Part shown: one piece after another, positions 1-12,400 of the stretch
Layout: the number at the start of each line of letters is the position of its first letter
Numbering within the stretch: the first letter of the stretch is position 1
Source: Bryobacterales bacterium
GTDB lineage: Bacteria; Acidobacteriota; Terriglobia; Bryobacterales; Bryobacteraceae
DNA: 56,178 nucleotides
NCBI GenBank assembly: GCA_016789785.1
Contig: JAEUQE010000022.1
Location: forward strand, 1 to 56,178
Direction: 5' to 3'
Made by a program: the position numbers and the translations under genes
The notes under the pieces: generated by a model
What the model saw: only the letters and a program-made list of their open reading frames with translations
The model's database searches: none
What the model was told of the DNA's origin: nothing

Positions 1-629
1 CTAGCCGACTAACTCGTGAAGATCGCCGATCCAGTAATCGGGTTCGAACGCGGCCATCTCCGCGTGATTGCCGTAGCCATAGCGGACGGCGCAAATCTTG
101 ACCCCGGCCGCACGTCCCGCGGCCATGTCCGACGGGGCGTCCCCGACCATCAGACATTCCTCCGGCCGGGCGCCGAAGATTTCCAGCGATTTCCGAATGA
201 CGTCGGGCTCGGGCTTGGCCGGAAACCCATCGGTGCCCTGCACGTGATCGAAGTAGGGGAGGAGTCCGAACTTCTCGAGCACGATGCGGGTAGTGGGAGT
301 GCCCTTGGTGGTCGCGGTGGACTTCCTGCCTTCCAGACGGCGGACCGCATCCACCACGCCCGGATAGGCGCGAGTCATCGAATGGCCGCGGGCGGCGTAA
401 ATCGCGCGATAATCGGCAAGCCACTTTTCCTGTTGCTCCGGAGTGGAATCCGGAAAAAGATCGGAAAACAATTCGAAAAGGTGCTTGCCGATGTAACTCC
501 GAAAGAACGCCTCGTCCTTGTCGACGGCGGAAGTATCCTTCAGTGCCTCACGGACGGCGCCACAGATATCGGGCGCCGAGTCGACCAGCGTTCCGTCGAC
601 GTCGAACAGGTAGACCGGGAATTTCGGGA

Positions 630-633
<4 letters not shown>
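1..633 (-). CDS. HAD-family phosphatase, phosphoglycolate phosphatase-like
   Basis: 210-residue soluble haloacid-dehalogenase phosphatase. Motif I DVDGT is at residues 11-15 (nucleophile and acid/base Asp), motif II Thr lies in the TTKGT stretch near 108-112, Lys140 of AKPEPD is motif III and GDAPSD at 165-169 supplies the Mg2+ acidic residues. The helical cap between residues 15 and 90 is the small C1 type, as in Gph/PGP enzymes that remove phosphate from 2-phosphoglycolate. The start is GTG; it overlaps the ftsH stop by 4 bp (GTGA), so translation is probably coupled to ftsH. Substrate cannot be fixed from sequence; other C1-cap phosphatases look alike. The stop codon is at the very edge of the window, so the protein is complete. 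Confidence 0.85.
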
Positions 634-2528
<1,895 letters not shown>

Positions 2529-2653
2529 GATTCTCCACTGGTAGCCGCGACACCGGCAGGGCGCCACCGGCGATCAGCCGGGACCACACAAGATGAGAGT
2601 GCCGCACGAGTCTACCCTTACTGACGTAAACGGCGAGCATTTTGATTCCTAGA

Positions 2654-4051
2654 TTACTCACCATCCACGAATTCCCCAATCTTCAAGACCTGCCCGCTGG
2701 ACCGGGAAGCCTGCAAACCCGCCGCGGGACCGAAGCCACGGCTCCACACGATTTCCTTCCCGTTCTCTATGATCGGCCAAAACCGCCGTTCCCACAGAGG
2801 CACTTTGCGCGATTGGAACAGATGCTTGAGCTTTTCCGGCCCAGCCGCGCCAACAGGCCGGTACTGGTCGCCCGGAAGCCAGAACCGCATGGTTAGCGGT
2901 TGATGGAGGCGGTCCCAATCCAGGAAGGAGAATCCTGCCCCAGAATCCTCGCCTTCATTATATCCACAATTCCAGTCACTTCCCTGCAACAGAGACGTCA
3001 CCACGCAAGTCGGGCCGATGCGGGTGACGCCGGGGATTCGCAGCACGGAGGAGACGATGCGCGGGGCATGGGCATCGGCGCCCTGGACGTCAAAGCGGAG
3101 GGAATCGAACGAGCGGAAGACATCGATTCCCGGGAACTGGCGGCGGCCGTGGCCTTCGGAGAACCGGGCGAGTTCCAAAACTTGTTCGACGTGGCCAAAG
3201 CCGATCTGGCGGAGGTCGCCCTTGACTTCGTGGATGGCGTGGCGGATGAGACGCCGTGCGAGCGCGAGCGGCTGGGCAAGCAGCCACGGACAACTGATGA
3301 CGATCGCGCCGGACTTTCGCACGAAGCCGCCGGCGGCGTGGCGGACGGTTTCGTCATGCCAGTAGGCTTCTTCGGCACGGGCGAGGTCGGCGGCTTGGGC
3401 AAGTTGCTCCTCAATGGAGGGGTTGAAGGCGGTGCGAAGTGTGGGGATGAGGTCGAGCCGGATGCGATTGCGGGAGAGTGAACGGTCCTGATTGGTGCGG
3501 TCCGTGCGGAAGGGGATGCCGTCATCGTGGAGATAGTCCATGACCTGATCGCGCCGGACGAGGATCAGCGGGCGGACGATCCCCTCGGAGGTGCGAGGGA
3601 GGATGCCGGAGAGTCCAGTGGTGCCGGCGCCGCGGAGCAGGCGAAAGAGCACGGTTTCGGCCTGATCGGAGAGGGTGTGCCCGGTGGCGACCCGATCGGC
3701 GATGCCGCTGGTGATCATGCGCACGAAGAAATCGCGGCGGGCTTCGCGCGCTGCCTGTTCGATGTTGTGTCCTTCGGCCAGCCTGGCGATGTCGGCGCAT
3801 TCCAGGTGGAAGTCGAGGCCGTGGCGGTGGGCGAGGTGCTGGACGAATTCGGCGTCCTCGGTCGAGTCGAGGCCGCGCAGCTTGTGATCGAAGTGAAGCA
3901 CAATGAGTTCGAGTTCGAGCGTGTCGCGCAGGGCGAGCAGGAGGTGGAGCAGGCAAACTGAATCGGGACCGCCACTTACGGCGACGCCCACACGGCAGCC
4001 GGCAGGCAGGAGCGCGTGGCGGCGGATGGTATCCAGCACCAGATCACGCAC
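2654..4051 (-). CDS. tilS: tRNA(Ile)-lysidine synthase TilS
   Basis: 465-residue cytoplasmic enzyme that converts the wobble cytidine of tRNA-Ile(CAU) to lysidine with ATP and lysine, an essential decoding function. The N-type ATP pyrophosphatase PP-loop SGGPDS is at residues 26-31; the family HFDHKLRG and ATGHTLSDQAET segments follow, and the C-terminal tRNA-binding domain (RFWLPGDQYRP, KLKHLFQSRKVPLWER) is intact, so this is the full-length type. The start is GTG with GAGG just upstream. It is followed after about 125 bases by ftsH on the same strand. Both genes and the downstream phosphatase probably form one transcription unit, though the gap is long enough for a second ftsH promoter. Confidence 0.95.
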   Translation of the reverse strand: MRDLVLDTIRRHALLPAGCRVGVAVSGGPDSVCLLHLLLALRDTLELELIVLHFDHKLRGLDSTEDAEFVQHLAHRHGLDFHLECADIARLAEGHNIEQAAREARRDFFVRMITSGIADRVATGHTLSDQAETVLFRLLRGAGTTGLSGILPRTSEGIVRPLILVRRDQVMDYLHDDGIPFRTDRTNQDRSLSRNRIRLDLIPTLRTAFNPSIEEQLAQAADLARAEEAYWHDETVRHAAGGFVRKSGAIVISCPWLLAQPLALARRLIRHAIHEVKGDLRQIGFGHVEQVLELARFSEGHGRRQFPGIDVFRSFDSLRFDVQGADAHAPRIVSSVLRIPGVTRIGPTCVVTSLLQGSDWNCGYNEGEDSGAGFSFLDWDRLHQPLTMRFWLPGDQYRPVGAAGPEKLKHLFQSRKVPLWERRFWPIIENGKEIVWSRGFGPAAGLQASRSSGQVLKIGEFVDGE

Positions 4052-4164
4052 ACCTCATCATACTACGGGGCGAGTTACCCAGGATCAGCCGCGTAGCCTG
4101 TTCGAATGTCACATGGGGCATTCAAGCCTATGGAAAATTGCGTTGACAGACAAAATGGCGTCAG

Positions 4165-4193
4165 TTGAAAGTGCCGTTTGGCAGCGATACCAT
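4165..4193 (+). promoter_or_regulatory. Candidate sigma-70 promoter for the beta-helix gene
   Basis: TTGAAA, 17-base spacer, TACCAT, ending 30 bases before the ATG at 4224; a GGAAGG ribosome site lies at 4211-4216. A TTGACA at 4143-4148 has no good partner. By eye only. Confidence 0.4.
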
Positions 4194-4223
4194 AGGCTCA
4201 ATCTTCAACTGGAAGGAACCACC

Positions 4224-5558
4224 ATGCATCGACGGCACTTCGTTTCCGCGGCAATCACGGCCGGCGCGGGCTTTGCGCTCAGCGCTGCCGGGCCTCAACC
4301 GCAGGCTCCGAAGGTCACTCGTCCGCGCGCGACATCGGGAGACGCCATCGAGCCCAACTGGGCGGAGCGCGTGAAGGTAACCGTGGGCCGTGCGAAGGCC
4401 GATCTGATCGGCGCGGATCATCGTGTGCTGCAAGCCGCGGTTGACTACGTGGCTGGTCTTGGCGGCGGCACCGTCCATGTGCTGCCGGGCGAGTACCGCT
4501 TTCGCAACGCGGTGAAGCTGCGGTCGAACGTGCGCATTCTCGGCAGCGGCGCCGATTCGGTGTGCATCAAGGAGGCCTCCATCAAGACGCTGCTTGCGGA
4601 GAACTCCGACTGGTACGACCAGGAAGTGACACTGACCGATCCCACGGGCTTTCAAGTCGGCGATGGGATTGTGTTGCGGACGCGCAACCCGCACAACGGC
4701 AGTCACGACGTCTACAAGCGCACGCTGGTGGCGCGCAGTGGCAAGCGCTTCCGGCTCGACCAAATGCTGACCGAGAACTACTGGACCCATGAAGGCGCGG
4801 TGGCGTCGACGATGTTTGCCTTGTTCGATGGATTCCGCATTCAGGATGCGGTGATTGAGAACATCAGCCTGGATGGGAATCGCGCCAACAATGAGTATCT
4901 GAACGGCAACTACGTGGGCTGCATCTTTCTACGCGAGAGCAACCGGATTCACATGCGAGGCGTGGAAGCGCGCAACTTCAACGGTGACGGCATCAGTTGG
5001 CAGGTGTGCCACGATGTGCGCGTGGAGAACTGCCGCAGTCATGGGCATGGCGGCTATGCGCTGCATCCCGGCTCGGGCTCGCAGCGAAGCGTTGTCACAG
5101 GGTGTTCACTGGAGCGCAGTGAGATTGGGTTCTTCTTCTGCTGGGGCGTGAAGTGGGCGCTGGTGGAGAACAACAAGATGCTCGACAACAAGCGCTACGG
5201 CGTCTCGATCGGCCACAACGACACGGACAACATTGTGCGCAACAATCAGGTGGAACGCAGCGGAAAGACGGGGATCTTTCTGCGGCAGGAGCATGGTCCG
5301 ACGTTCGCGCCGAGCCGCAATCTGATTGAAGCGAATCGTGTGGTGGACAGTGGCGATGAGAAGGGCGTCGCGGTGGACATTGAAGGCTTCACCGAGTCCG
5401 TGACGCTGCGGCGGAACGTGGTGCTGGAGACGCGGCAGGCCGCGAGCCGCGTCGGTGTGCGGATCGGCAAGGACGCCAAGCAGATCCAGTTGGCCGAGAA
5501 CCGGATTGAGGGCTTCTCGGTTGCGGTAGTGGATGCGGCCGCGAAGAAGCCGGTCTGA
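4224..5558 (+). CDS. Secreted right-handed parallel beta-helix protein
   Basis: 444 residues. It starts with a Tat-like leader (MHRRHFVSAAITAGAGFALS, residues 1-20) and a Pro-rich linker. A pectate-lyase-superfamily entry (LQAAVDYVAGLGGGTVHVLPGEY, near 75-95) follows, then many short turns typical of PbH1 repeats in which Asn, Gly and Val recur (VENCRSHGHGGY, VENNKMLDNKRYGVSIGHNDTDN). The family contains polysaccharide lyases, epimerases and hydrolases as well as non-catalytic adhesins. No specific active site is recognised, so substrate is unknown. The ATG at 4224 was chosen because of the GGAAGG site and the signal sequence; the reading frame is open further upstream but lacks a leader. It converges on the SLH protein gene downstream. 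Confidence 0.8.
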   Translation: MHRRHFVSAAITAGAGFALSAAGPQPQAPKVTRPRATSGDAIEPNWAERVKVTVGRAKADLIGADHRVLQAAVDYVAGLGGGTVHVLPGEYRFRNAVKLRSNVRILGSGADSVCIKEASIKTLLAENSDWYDQEVTLTDPTGFQVGDGIVLRTRNPHNGSHDVYKRTLVARSGKRFRLDQMLTENYWTHEGAVASTMFALFDGFRIQDAVIENISLDGNRANNEYLNGNYVGCIFLRESNRIHMRGVEARNFNGDGISWQVCHDVRVENCRSHGHGGYALHPGSGSQRSVVTGCSLERSEIGFFFCWGVKWALVENNKMLDNKRYGVSIGHNDTDNIVRNNQVERSGKTGIFLRQEHGPTFAPSRNLIEANRVVDSGDEKGVAVDIEGFTESVTLRRNVVLETRQAASRVGVRIGKDAKQIQLAENRIEGFSVAVVDAAAKKPV

Positions 5559-5572
5559 GCCATGGCCCACGC

Positions 5573-8500
5573 TCAGGGTGTGAGCCGGCCGTATCCGAAG
5601 AAGCTGCGGCTGAGGAACGCCGACATCTGTTCGCGCGTGACTGGATTGCCCGGGCAGTAGTCCGTGGTTGTGCAGCCTTGCGTCACGCCGATCTCCCAGA
5701 TTTTCTGCACGTATTGGAACAGGCCACTGCTTGCGGGGATATCGGAGAAGCGAGCATTCGCCGGGAATGCATAGGATTCTCCATAGAGCGCGCGAGCGAT
5801 GTAGGTGGCCATTTGTCCCCGGTTCACGGTGCTGTTCGGGCAGAAGAACGGGCCGCCGCAACCGAGGTTGATGTTTTGTTCGCGCATTTTCTGGACATAC
5901 TTGAACAGGCTGTTCGAAGCTGGCATGTCATTGAAGTACGGTGTGGTGGGATAACTGAAGTTCTCTCCGAACAGCGCCCGGATGATGAAGGCCGCCATCT
6001 GCGCCTGTGTCACCGTATCGGCCGGACAGTAAGCGAGTGGGGTTTCACGGCAGCCGACGGTGACGCCGAACCGGTTGAGCAGGAAAATGAAGTCAATCCA
6101 GGGATGAGGGGCAGGCACGTCGGAGAAGATCTGGGACGTAGTGCCTGGAGCGAAGATCACAAGGGTTGCCGGTACGTTGATTGTCTGGCCCGCGGCCGTC
6201 AACGCGACTTGTCCCGAGTGAGTGCCCACGCCGAGACTTGCCGTCGCCGCGGAAACCTGAACCGAAGCAGGCGTGGTGCCACCGCCAGGCGCAACGCTCA
6301 GCCAGGCCGGCGACGCGGACGCTTGAAATGTGGCGTTCGGTGACGAGGATACCGACAAAGTTACGGGGCCCGGTGGCGTTCCGGTGGTGGTTCGGAGGAA
6401 CCGGATTACGGCGGGGCTTGCAGTGAGCGGTGAGGAACTGCCTCCGCCCGAAACAGCGGACTGCTCGATTCGCACCTCCCGCGTTGCGACGGAACTGGCA
6501 ACGATCCTTGCCGACCGTGCCGCGCCTGTGTTGTTGGGAGCGATTCGCAGACGTAGCGTGCCGCGCCCTTGGGGTAGATTGCCGGAGAAGCCGGGGCTCA
6601 TGATGGTGACGAAGCTATTGTCGGAGGCGGCGGTCCAACTGCACTGCGCCGACAATTCCACGGTGAGGTCGCGGTCGCCACCGTTACGGTCAATCTGTAC
6701 GGTGTTACTGGCAAAGGTTGGTGCGCATTCCGCGGGATTGATACTTGGACACGCGTAGACCGCTTCGTTGTTTGCGGAATCCGCGTTATTGGTTTCACAA
6801 CCGGCTCGTACTGGGAGAGGGGTGCAGGAACTCCCGGTTGCCGGTGTTTGGAAGCTGGTCGTAACGGTCTGCCCGGCTCCTGCCGTGAGGCAATTCGCGC
6901 AATTTGGCAGACCGCTGGAACCTCCGCTGCCCGTGGTGCCGCATGACTCCGCTGCGACCCTGCTCTGATTCGTTGCTGAGGCGGTCCGGTAGACGGCAAA
7001 GTTGCTGGTGCTGGCCGGCCCGGAAGACGGAGGTCCGAAGGAGGATTGCAGGTTGAACGACACGGATGCGGATGCCAGTTTGGCGACGAACGCATCGGTG
7101 AAGCCGCCGCCGAAGGCTGGATTGAGAATGGGTGGTGTCGCGCTGGAGGGAAACACCGTAGTGTTATTCGGGCCAGCGGTGGCCGAGCCCGCGACAAACA
7201 CCTCTCCCGCCGGTGAGACGGCAATGTCCCCCGCACCTTCTTCGGCAAAACCGCCGAAGTAAGTGGAGAACAGTAAGTTGAACGGAATCGATCCCGCCTG
7301 GGGCGCGACGCGAATCACGAACACATCGTTTTGGCCGCCGTTTTGGCGTTGCGCCGCGAAGGGAGACACTGGAAAATCGGAGGATTCTGAGAATCCGGCG
7401 ACGTATGCCGTGCCACTCGGATCCACTGCGATGCCATCGCCGAAATCGTTGCGCGAGCCGCCGAAGTAGCCGAAGTGCGTGAGCATGCCTGAGGGGGAGA
7501 AGCGCGCCACAAAAGCATCGCCGCTTGTGCCGTTGCGGCCGTAAGTTGTATCTCCAAGGCCGGATGAGTTGGTTTCACCGGTAACAAAAGCCTCCCCACC
7601 CGGGCCGACTGCCACCGAAATCCCGTCATCTTCGCCGCTGCCTCCAAGATAGGTGAACGACTGCATTTGCAGCGACGTGTTGAAACGGGCAAGAAACGCG
7701 TCATGAACCCCACGAAAAAGCGTTGAATTGGTTTGCAGACCGGCAGAGCCCGTGCGGCCGGTTACGAAGAGATTCCCGAGACTGTCGGCCGCGATGTCGA
7801 AGCCGATCTCGTTGCCCGCGCCTCCGAAAGTGCTGATGGCTTCGCGTGCTGCACTCGTGCCCGTGCCGTAACGCGCGATGAAGGCATCGCCGACCTCGAC
7901 AGTTTGCCCCTGTACCGGCACCGCAGCCCAGCGCCCCGTGACGAACACGCTATTGCCGCTGACCGCAAGCGAATACGCTTCGTCCAGGCGGTTGGTGCCG
8001 AGGTAAGTGGAGTAAACCAGTGCCGTGCCGGCCGGATTGAGTTTCGCCACGAACGCATCCAGGTCGCCCACGATCGCGGAGATGGCGCCGTTGCCCGCTG
8101 CCGGGAACCGGTCGTTCGGCCCACCTGAGGAGAAAGTCTCGCCGCATACATATGCGTTGCCCGAAGAATCGACGGCGATCCCGTTGATCCAGTCATAGTC
8201 GGTTCCGCCCAGATAGGTCGCGTAGAGGATGGCGGTTCCCTCTGGGTTGATCTTCACCACAAACCCGTCGAACTGCTCGTTTCCATATTGAGTGGTGATG
8301 GGAGGGCGGATGGCATTCTGATATGCCGCCGTTGTCTGCTGACGCCGGAAATTGGCCGATTCTGTTCCGCCGGCAACATAAGCATTGCCCGCCGCGTCTA
8401 CCGCGATGGCGTGAGCCGCGTCAATCCCGCTGCCGCCGAGATAGTTGGCATAGGCCATTACGGGGTCGATGATCAGGGGCTTGCGGTGATCGTACCGCGC

Positions 8501-9250
8501 CAACGTGAAGGCCACGCGCTTGCCTGCGAGCAGGCGGTATGCGCCCTCCACTGGGACCCGCTTGCCGCCGGACTCCTGGTAGATCTGCGGGCGCAATTGG
8601 CGAAGTTCGCCTTCGGGGAGCACGAGAACGAGGTCGCCATTGGAGGCGATCCGGACATCATCAATGCCTTCCCAACGGATGCGAATCGCATCCGGATCCG
8701 CATTCGGTTTCACAACGAAGTCATATTCGAGCCGCTGCTGATTGCCGTAGTAAACGACATCAATTCCGTCGTAGACATCGCGGTAGCGGACCCTGGCGTA
8801 TTGCGGAACATTTCGCACCCACTTTGTTTCATCTGCGCCGAGGAGGTAGTTGCTGTATCCGGGCAGCTTGTCGACTGGCTCGGCAATCCTTGGTTCGCGA
8901 GTGGCCTCCAAATGCATAGCGACGGTATGGGGCGCGGACCCGGTGGTTCGCTGGGCACGGATTGCAGAGACATGGTTCTTGCGCCGGGGCGGCGACGGAC
9001 GCCTGAGCGTGAGTGCGACACCGTTCGACCGAACGGAAAGGCCATAGCCCGCGCCGCGAGCTGTGAAGCCATCTCCGGAAGGCTCAAATCGCATGGGCAG
9101 CCGGCCGTAGGATGATGCCACCTGTTCGCGTGCAACTCCGGTGAGCGCGCGGGGCGCGTTCTTCGCAGGCGGCTTATCCTTGGCAGCCCACACGGATAAC
9201 GACAGAAGCGCCGCGACGGCGAACGCGAGCGGCCTGATGGCGACTCTCAC
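5573..9250 (-). CDS. Exported SBBP beta-propeller protein with BACON and SLH domains
   Basis: 1225 residues. A signal peptide (residues 1-22, ending VWAA) and a beta-rich N-terminal domain usually seen before SBBP repeats come first. About 265-790 hold repeats of the type YxTYLGGxxxD...IAVDxxGNAYVxGxT. A BACON domain with a Cys-Ser-Trp strand (CSWTAASDNSFVTI) follows, then a second BACON/Ig-like domain (SPAWLSVAPGGGT), and from about 1035 three SLH modules (FSDVP, TQAQMAAFIIRALFG, TVNRGQMATYIARALYG, TREQMSAFLSRSFFG). SLH domains normally hold proteins on the cell surface. The start is GTG at 9250, decided by a perfect AAGGAGG five bases upstream; an ATG at 9289 has no such site. Divergent from the TonB receptor gene. 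Confidence 0.85.
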   Translation of the reverse strand: MRVAIRPLAFAVAALLSLSVWAAKDKPPAKNAPRALTGVAREQVASSYGRLPMRFEPSGDGFTARGAGYGLSVRSNGVALTLRRPSPPRRKNHVSAIRAQRTTGSAPHTVAMHLEATREPRIAEPVDKLPGYSNYLLGADETKWVRNVPQYARVRYRDVYDGIDVVYYGNQQRLEYDFVVKPNADPDAIRIRWEGIDDVRIASNGDLVLVLPEGELRQLRPQIYQESGGKRVPVEGAYRLLAGKRVAFTLARYDHRKPLIIDPVMAYANYLGGSGIDAAHAIAVDAAGNAYVAGGTESANFRRQQTTAAYQNAIRPPITTQYGNEQFDGFVVKINPEGTAILYATYLGGTDYDWINGIAVDSSGNAYVCGETFSSGGPNDRFPAAGNGAISAIVGDLDAFVAKLNPAGTALVYSTYLGTNRLDEAYSLAVSGNSVFVTGRWAAVPVQGQTVEVGDAFIARYGTGTSAAREAISTFGGAGNEIGFDIAADSLGNLFVTGRTGSAGLQTNSTLFRGVHDAFLARFNTSLQMQSFTYLGGSGEDDGISVAVGPGGEAFVTGETNSSGLGDTTYGRNGTSGDAFVARFSPSGMLTHFGYFGGSRNDFGDGIAVDPSGTAYVAGFSESSDFPVSPFAAQRQNGGQNDVFVIRVAPQAGSIPFNLLFSTYFGGFAEEGAGDIAVSPAGEVFVAGSATAGPNNTTVFPSSATPPILNPAFGGGFTDAFVAKLASASVSFNLQSSFGPPSSGPASTSNFAVYRTASATNQSRVAAESCGTTGSGGSSGLPNCANCLTAGAGQTVTTSFQTPATGSSCTPLPVRAGCETNNADSANNEAVYACPSINPAECAPTFASNTVQIDRNGGDRDLTVELSAQCSWTAASDNSFVTIMSPGFSGNLPQGRGTLRLRIAPNNTGAARSARIVASSVATREVRIEQSAVSGGGSSSPLTASPAVIRFLRTTTGTPPGPVTLSVSSSPNATFQASASPAWLSVAPGGGTTPASVQVSAATASLGVGTHSGQVALTAAGQTINVPATLVIFAPGTTSQIFSDVPAPHPWIDFIFLLNRFGVTVGCRETPLAYCPADTVTQAQMAAFIIRALFGENFSYPTTPYFNDMPASNSLFKYVQKMREQNINLGCGGPFFCPNSTVNRGQMATYIARALYGESYAFPANARFSDIPASSGLFQYVQKIWEIGVTQGCTTTDYCPGNPVTREQMSAFLSRSFFGYGRLTP

Positions 9251-9320
9251 GAATCCCTCCTTGAGCGATGCGGGACACACCGCTGGCATGTTGATTGTTG
9301 ATCTTGAATGATAACGAATT

Positions 9321-9340
9321 CCGAGGGAATATTCCTTCGG
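9321..9340. promoter_or_regulatory. 20-bp near-perfect palindrome in a divergent intergenic region
   Basis: CCGAGGGAATATTCCTTCGG has two 10-base arms with one mismatched pair, centred between the propeller/SLH gene (start 9250) and the TonB receptor gene (start 9465). It is about 70 and 125 bases from the two start codons, a position suited to an operator that controls both. The cognate regulator is unknown. Confidence 0.4.
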
Positions 9341-9464
9341 TTCTAGTGGTACTGAAATGGAGTGCCGGAAGCGGAGACGTGGAAGGGTATCGGAGCGGTG
9401 GTTGTCGCGAATCCGACATGAGAATGTAAATCGAAATGAACCTCTGTTCGGTAGCCTGCGATTC

Positions 9465-12400
9465 ATGCGACTTCTTCTGCTTGGGGCGCTGCTCGCGGTT
9501 TCCGCTTTCAGCCAGACTTTCGGATCTCTTTCCGGTACCGTGACCGACGCCAATCAAGGCACGATCGCCGCAGCGGTAGTCACCGTGACGAATCAAGCCA
9601 CGGCGCAGCCACGGCGCGTTGCAAGTAGCGAAGCGGGCGTCTATCGGGTGCCGTTTCTCACTCCCGGGCTGTATGAAGTTGTGGTGGAGTCTCCGGGATT
9701 CAAGCGCACGGTGCGCCGCGATGTGCAAGTTCAGATCGATGTGGCGGCGCGGCTCGATGTCACGCTCGAGATCGGGCAAGTCACCGAATCGGTGGAGGTG
9801 GTCGGGTCGGCTCCACTGGTCAACAGCGAGAACGCCGCCGTCGGCACGGTGATCGAGAACAAGCGGATCGTGGAACTGCCGCTGAACGGCCGCAACTGGC
9901 TGCAGATGGTCGCGTTGAGCCCGAACGTGAGCGCGGAGATGCGCTCTTCCGGCCATGTGGATTCACGGCAGGGCGGCGAGCGCGGGCGGCAGGCGATCTC
10001 GATTGCGGGCCAGCGGCAGTTCTTCAACCGCTACACGCTGGATGGCGTGGAGAACACCGACGTCAACTACAACACCTATGTGATCCGGCCCTCGGTAGAG
10101 GCGCTCAACGAGTTCAAGATTCAGACGGGCATCTACTCGGCGGAGTTCGGGCGCGCGACCTCGCAGATCAACGCGACGACGAAGTCCGGCGGCAACGACT
10201 TCCACGGCGCGGTGTTTCATTTCCTGCGCAACGACAAACTGGATGCGAAAGAGTGGCAGGTGCGTGGCGATAAGAACCCGTTCCGGCGCAATCAATTCGG
10301 CTTTATGTGGAATGGCCGCATCCTCCGCGATCGCTTGTTCTTCATGTCGAACTTTGAAGGCCAGCGCGATACGCGGACGCTGCAAGGGTTGGCGAATGTG
10401 GCTCCATCGGCGTGGCGCGGCGGCGATTTCTCCAGGCAGTCCACCGTGCTTTATGATCCGCTGACCCGCGAGTTCAATGCGCAGGGCCGGGCGGTTTCGG
10501 CACTTCCGTTCGCGGGCAACCGCATTCCCGCGGACCGGCTGAATGCAGTGTCGCGGAGGTTGCTGGAGTTCTATCCGGAAGCCACCATCGCAGGCGAGAA
10601 CATTGTGGCCAACTTTGTTCGCCAGCGCAAACGCCCACTGAATGCGGATCAGTTCACGCAGCGGTTTGACTTCAACGAATCGCAGCGATCGGCGTGGTTC
10701 GGGCGGTTCAGCCTGGCGAAGGACTTCGAGCGGCGGCTGGAGAGTTTCGAAGTGCAGGAAGGCGGCGTGGATGTGAACGTGTTTCAGACCATGGTGTCCA
10801 ACACGCGGACTCTTTCGCCTTCCATCGTGAATGAGGCCCGCTTCGGGTACAACCGCTTCGACAATGACTTGCTGCTGCACTTCGCCAACCGGCGCGATGT
10901 GACGAAGGAATTGGGGATTCGAGGCCTGGTGTCGCCGCCGATGAACGCATGGGGCACGCCGGCCATTCAGCTTGGCGGCGGACTCACGGGATTCGGTGAA
11001 TCGGGCAATGGTCCGTGGATCTACCGCAACCGGACCTGGCAGTTCCTGAACAACACAAGCATTGTGCGCGGCAAGCACACGGTGCGCTTCGGCGTGGAGA
11101 TGCGTCGCGACATCTATGCGGCGGAAGGGAACACCGTGGCTCGTGGCAGGCTTTATTTTCAGGGCTTGCAGTCGATTGCTCCGGGAGGCCGCGCGGGCGC
11201 GCCGAACATCTTCGCGGACTTGATGATGGGATACCCTCAACGCGCGGAGAGAGCGCTGGGGCTGGCCTCCGCAAGTTTACGCTCCATCTCGTGGTACGGC
11301 TATGCCGAAGACACATGGCGCATCACGCAGAAACTAACACTGAATCTGGGATTGCGTTACGAGTTGACGCCGCCGTGGTATGAGCCGGACCGGCGCATCA
11401 TGAATATCCAGATGTTCGGTTGGGACCCGGCACGAATTCCGATCATGACTCGTGCGGGCACTGGTGACTTCAACGAAGGGCTCGAGTTCCGGTTTGCCGA
11501 TGCGATTCCGACGCAGGTGGGCGACGACAAGCTCGGCAGGCGGTTGATCCAGACGGATCGCAACGACTTTGCACCGCGCGTGGGGATCGCATGGTCGCCA
11601 ACATCGAAGTGGACCATCCGCACGGGAGCCGGCTTCTTCTATGCGCAGGATCAGGGCAATCCGCGCTTTGACATGGTGCGCAACACGGCGGGGCGCGGTG
11701 ATTTCACGGCGAACGATCAACGTCCCGAGATGACGATTGACGACCCGTGGCGCTTTGAACGGCAATCGTTCACCTGCACGGGTTGGGGCGGCAACTGCGT
11801 GGGCTTGCCGTTTGTGCTCGGCAATGTGGTGAGCCGCCGGACGCCGTATGTTGCGCAATGGCTGCTGAACATCCAGCGTCAGTTGTCGGACAACCTGGTG
11901 GTGGAGGCGGGGTACATGGGCAACAGCGGCGTGCGGCTGGAACGTCTCCGCTCGACCAACGAAGCGTTCACCCGCACCAGCCTCAACGACACGCGATCCA
12001 TTGGACAACGCCGCGTGTATCCGATGTATGGAATCATCCAGCAGGTGGACGGCGTGAACAACTCGAACTATCACGCGCTGAACTTCAAAGTGCAGCAACG
12101 CTTCTCGAGCGGACTGACGGCGCTCGCAGGCTACACGTGGTCGCGGGCGATCGACAATGGATCAGGGATACGATCGTCGTCGGGCGAGCAATCGATCGCG
12201 GCGTACGACTGGGATCTAAAACCGGAACGCGGCCTGAGCCAGTTCCACACGGCGCACCGTCTGGTGGCGAGCCTGATCTATGATCTGCCGTCACTCTCGA
12301 ACTCGAACGCGATCGCGCGGCAGGTGTTCGGTGGATGGCAGACTTCTTCGATTCTCACGTTTTCGACGGGCAATCCCGTGCGGGTTGGCGTGATCGGCGA

